From contig JAEZCY010000055.1 in the NCBI GenBank assembly GCA_023429845.1, positions 1 to 25,259 on the forward strand: a stretch of DNA of 25,259 bases, in the 5' to 3' direction. Below, one piece after another: positions 22,930 to 25,259 of the stretch; the stretch's first letter is position 1; every line of letters starts with the position of its first letter. This stretch comes from Acidobacteriota bacterium. GTDB lineage: Bacteria; Acidobacteriota; Vicinamibacteria; Vicinamibacterales; Vicinamibacteraceae. The position numbers and the translations under genes are program-made. The notes under the pieces were generated by a model. It did not search any database and had not been told where the DNA came from. It saw only the letters and a list, made by a program, of their open reading frames with translations.

Positions 22930-25259
22930 TCACGCGGCCCGGATGGACCAGCGTGATCCGTCGGGACGCTTGTCGATCACGATGCAGGCAGGCATGCGAT
23001 CGGTGAGCTCACGCACGTGCGTGATGATGCCGACCATGCGCCCCGCCACCTGCAGCGACTCGATCGCCGCCGCGACGACTTCCTGCGCGTTGGCGTCGAG
23101 GCTGCCGAAACCTTCGTCGATGAAGAGACTGTCGAGGCTCACGGCACCCGCCGCGCGCTGCACCTGTTCGCTGAGTTCGAGTGCGAGCGCCAGCGACGCC
23201 AGGAACGTTTCGCCTCCGCTCAGGGTGTCGGCGGTGCGCCGCTCCCGCGCGTTGTCGTGGTCCACCACGTAGAACTCGTTGTCCACCCACTCGAGCGTGT
23301 ATCGGCTCGTCAGCACCATCAGCCGCGCCGAAGCGCCACGCACGATCCGCTCGAACACCTCGGTGAGCAGCCAGTCCTGGAAGACGTTCGCCTGCAGGTC
23401 CGAGGAGAGCACGCCGTAAGTCGCGGCATCTTCGCCCGCCGCGGCGAGCTGCCGCCGCAGGGCGTCGCACTCGTCGAGGCGCTGCGCGAGCGACGATCGC
23501 TCCGCATCGAGCTCGCCCCGTCGGCGCATGGCGGTCACGAGCGCCTCCTCTGCCTCGGCGGTGGCCTGCACCGCCGCCTCGAACTGGCCGTCGGACGCCA
23601 CGTTCGCGCCGGCCCGGCCTTCGAGGTCGGCGACCCTGGCAGCAACGACCGCATGCCGCTCCGACCACTGCTCGCACTGCTGGCGCAGACGCTCGTCTTC
23701 CCCATCGTCCAGGCACGAGGCGCGCGCGTTCGCGGCATCGGGAAACCCGGAGCTGGCGAGCGCCTCCGCCACGTGCGTCGCGACCTGTTGCAAAGCCTCG
23801 ACCGCCTCGTCGCGCGCGCGCTCCGCCTGGCGAAGCGCCACCTCCGCCGCGCCCCGCGCAACGGCCTGCCGATTGAGCGCGCCCGTGGCATCTGCCATGT
23901 CGAACTCGACCTGCTGCACGCGGGACGCGAGCTCGTCGGTCTCCCTCCTCGGATCGTCCGCACCGGTCACGAGCGCGATGTCGGCGTCCACGGCGGCGAG
24001 CTCGGCGTGCTTGGCTTCCAGCTGGTGCGCGAAGCTGGTGCTCTCGCGCGCGCACGCATCGCGCTTCTCGACGGCGAGCGCGAGCGCGCCTGCGGCGCCT
24101 ATCGCCGTCTCGCGCGCGACCTGGCTGGCTCGCTGCGCGGCCTCCCGCGTCGCCTGCCCGGCTCTCAAGTCCTCCAGCCGCTCGAGCAGCCAGTGTTCCG
24201 GCATCCGCTCCGCCGACGAGGGCAGGTATCCGCCAAGTGTCGCGCGCAGTTGTTCTTCCGACGCAGCGATGCGCGCCGTGACCTCGAGCCGCTCCCGTTC
24301 GAGAGCCACGAGCGACGACTCCGCGCCAGCATGCGCGGCCGCGGCGCGAAGCGCAGCCTCCTCCGCGTGCCGTACGGCGATCTCGCCGTGCCTGACCGCT
24401 TCGGCCGTCTCGTTGACCGCGGCGTCGGCTTCCTTCAGGCCCGGCGGCGTCTCGACCGCTGGCACCACTCCCACACCCTGCTCGCACACGGGGCAGGTGT
24501 GTCCCGGCTCCAGATGCGCGCGCAGCGTCATCGCGCGATGCGCATCCAGCACGGCGCGCTGGTGCTGCCAGGCGTCGTTTCTTTCCTGGATCGCCCGGTC
24601 CAGGGCGTCCCGCGCCCCCGCCAGTGCCGTGTCGTGCGCCGCGTGGGAGCGCCGCGCCTCATCGACTGCGATGCCGGCTTCCCGCCGGCGCGCGTCGAGC
24701 CCACCGATCGCCAGCCTGTCGCGTCGCAGCTCCAGCGCTCTGTCGCGGCCACGTTCGCAGGCCTGCCACTCCTCGGTGTCGGACAGGAGGCGCGCGAGGG
24801 CTGATTCGGCGCGACGCTGCTGCGCACGCGTCACTTCGAGCTGCGCCTCGCCCTGGACGACGGCGGCGGCCTGGATGCGGAGTTCCTCGCGCGCCAGCCG
24901 CAGCGACTGTGCGAGCCGCCCGGAGTCGGCACGGCACGCGTCGCGGTGCCGGATCCGCCCTTCGAGAGCGCGGAGCGCGTCGAGACGAGCCCTCAGTGCC
25001 GGCAACTCCCCGTGTGCCGCGCGCGCCCGTTCGCAAGCGGCGCCCGCCCGTTCGTGCAGGCGCACCACGTCGCTGAGGTGCGCTGCCGCGAGCTGTGCCT
25101 CCCGGACGCGAGCGGCGTGTGTCGCCGTGTCGCGCTCGAGCCGGTCGAGCGAACCCGCCAACTGCTTCGCGCGCCTCGACCGCTCCAGACGGGCCATGCG
25201 GCTGTCGTGCGCCGGTCGCTCCTGCAGAACGCCCGTCAGCTCGGCGCGACGTTCTGCGA
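22930..25259 (-). CDS. sbcC: Exonuclease subunit SbcC (Rad50-like), 5' end cut by the window edge
   Basis: SbcC is the ATPase subunit of the SbcCD nuclease, which opens DNA hairpins and processes double-strand ends. The visible part, about 776 codons, contains long Ala/Glu/Arg coiled-coil arms with the zinc-hook CPVC (24484-24495) between them. The C-terminal ATPase head has LSGGETF signature (LSGGE at 23209-23223), Walker B LFIDEGFGSLD (FIDEG at 23110-23124) with the catalytic Glu present, and a GIITHVREL switch. The Walker A half of the head is missing because the gene continues past 25259. The ATG at 25197 is not the true start: the reading frame is open for the remaining 20 codons to the edge. 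sbcD would be expected further right. It converges on the DUF3293 gene with eight bases between the stops. Confidence 0.93.
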   Translation of the reverse strand, partial: AERRAELTGVLQERPAHDSRMARLERSRRAKQLAGSLDRLERDTATHAARVREAQLAAAHLSDVVRLHERAGAACERARAAHGELPALRARLDALRALEGRIRHRDACRADSGRLAQSLRLAREELRIQAAAVVQGEAQLEVTRAQQRRAESALARLLSDTEEWQACERGRDRALELRRDRLAIGGLDARRREAGIAVDEARRSHAAHDTALAGARDALDRAIQERNDAWQHQRAVLDAHRAMTLRAHLEPGHTCPVCEQGVGVVPAVETPPGLKEADAAVNETAEAVRHGEIAVRHAEEAALRAAAAHAGAESSLVALERERLEVTARIAASEEQLRATLGGYLPSSAERMPEHWLLERLEDLRAGQATREAAQRASQVARETAIGAAGALALAVEKRDACARESTSFAHQLEAKHAELAAVDADIALVTGADDPRRETDELASRVQQVEFDMADATGALNRQAVARGAAEVALRQAERARDEAVEALQQVATHVAEALASSGFPDAANARASCLDDGEDERLRQQCEQWSERHAVVAARVADLEGRAGANVASDGQFEAAVQATAEAEEALVTAMRRRGELDAERSSLAQRLDECDALRRQLAAAGEDAATYGVLSSDLQANVFQDWLLTEVFERIVRGASARLMVLTSRYTLEWVDNEFYVVDHDNARERRTADTLSGGETFLASLALALELSEQVQRAAGAVSLDSLFIDEGFGSLDANAQEVVAAAIESLQVAGRMVGIITHVRELTDRMPACIVIDKRPDGSRWSIRAA

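Overview
The window is very GC-rich (roughly two thirds G+C) and densely packed, with short gaps, GTG/TTG starts and many stop/start overlaps. The gene styles (a SufD-S-U-T iron-sulfur set, a TetR-controlled tripartite RND pump, sugar-acid genes of the arabinonate dehydratase and DapA families, a BamE-like secreted protein) suggest a Gram-negative soil-type bacterium. Acidobacteriota (Vicinamibacteria, Luteitalea-like) is my best guess. That placement is inferred from general style; no rRNA or marker gene is present to prove it.

Layout: (1) 58-3622, plus strand: sufD, sufS, sufU and sufT, the distal part of a SUF iron-sulfur assembly operon whose sufB/sufC would lie to the left. (2) 3657-10173: a TetR repressor on the minus strand, divergent from a complete RND tripartite efflux operon (lipoprotein adaptor, AcrB-type pump, outer-membrane factor). 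A near-perfect 20-bp palindrome overlapping the predicted -10 box sits between them. (3) 10318-11262, minus: a secreted protein with a basic coiled coil and a BamE-like tail. (4) 11359-16044: a sugar-acid locus with a GntP-family permease on the minus strand, divergent from an L-arabinonate dehydratase-like IlvD/Edd enzyme and a DapA-family lyase/dehydratase. The two plus-strand genes are separated by a 9-bp hairpin and a 22-bp tandem repeat array.

(5) 16102-22921, plus: six genes joined by overlaps or gaps of a few bases. They encode a divergent sigma-factor-like protein, an unknown 332-aa protein, an S16 (Lon-type) protease domain without its own AAA+ motor, an SMC/Rad50-like ATPase with a CPVC hook, a small helical protein, and a DUF3293 protein. 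This is the most unusual part of the window and the best candidate for an undescribed stress or conflict system. A workable reading is that the ATPase senses DNA or a nucleoprotein state, the protease is the effector or switch, and the sigma-like protein is its transcriptional output. All of that is inference. (6) 22930-25259, minus: the C-terminal two thirds or so of SbcC, running off the right edge.

No tRNA, rRNA, IS element, integrase or CRISPR array was recognised.
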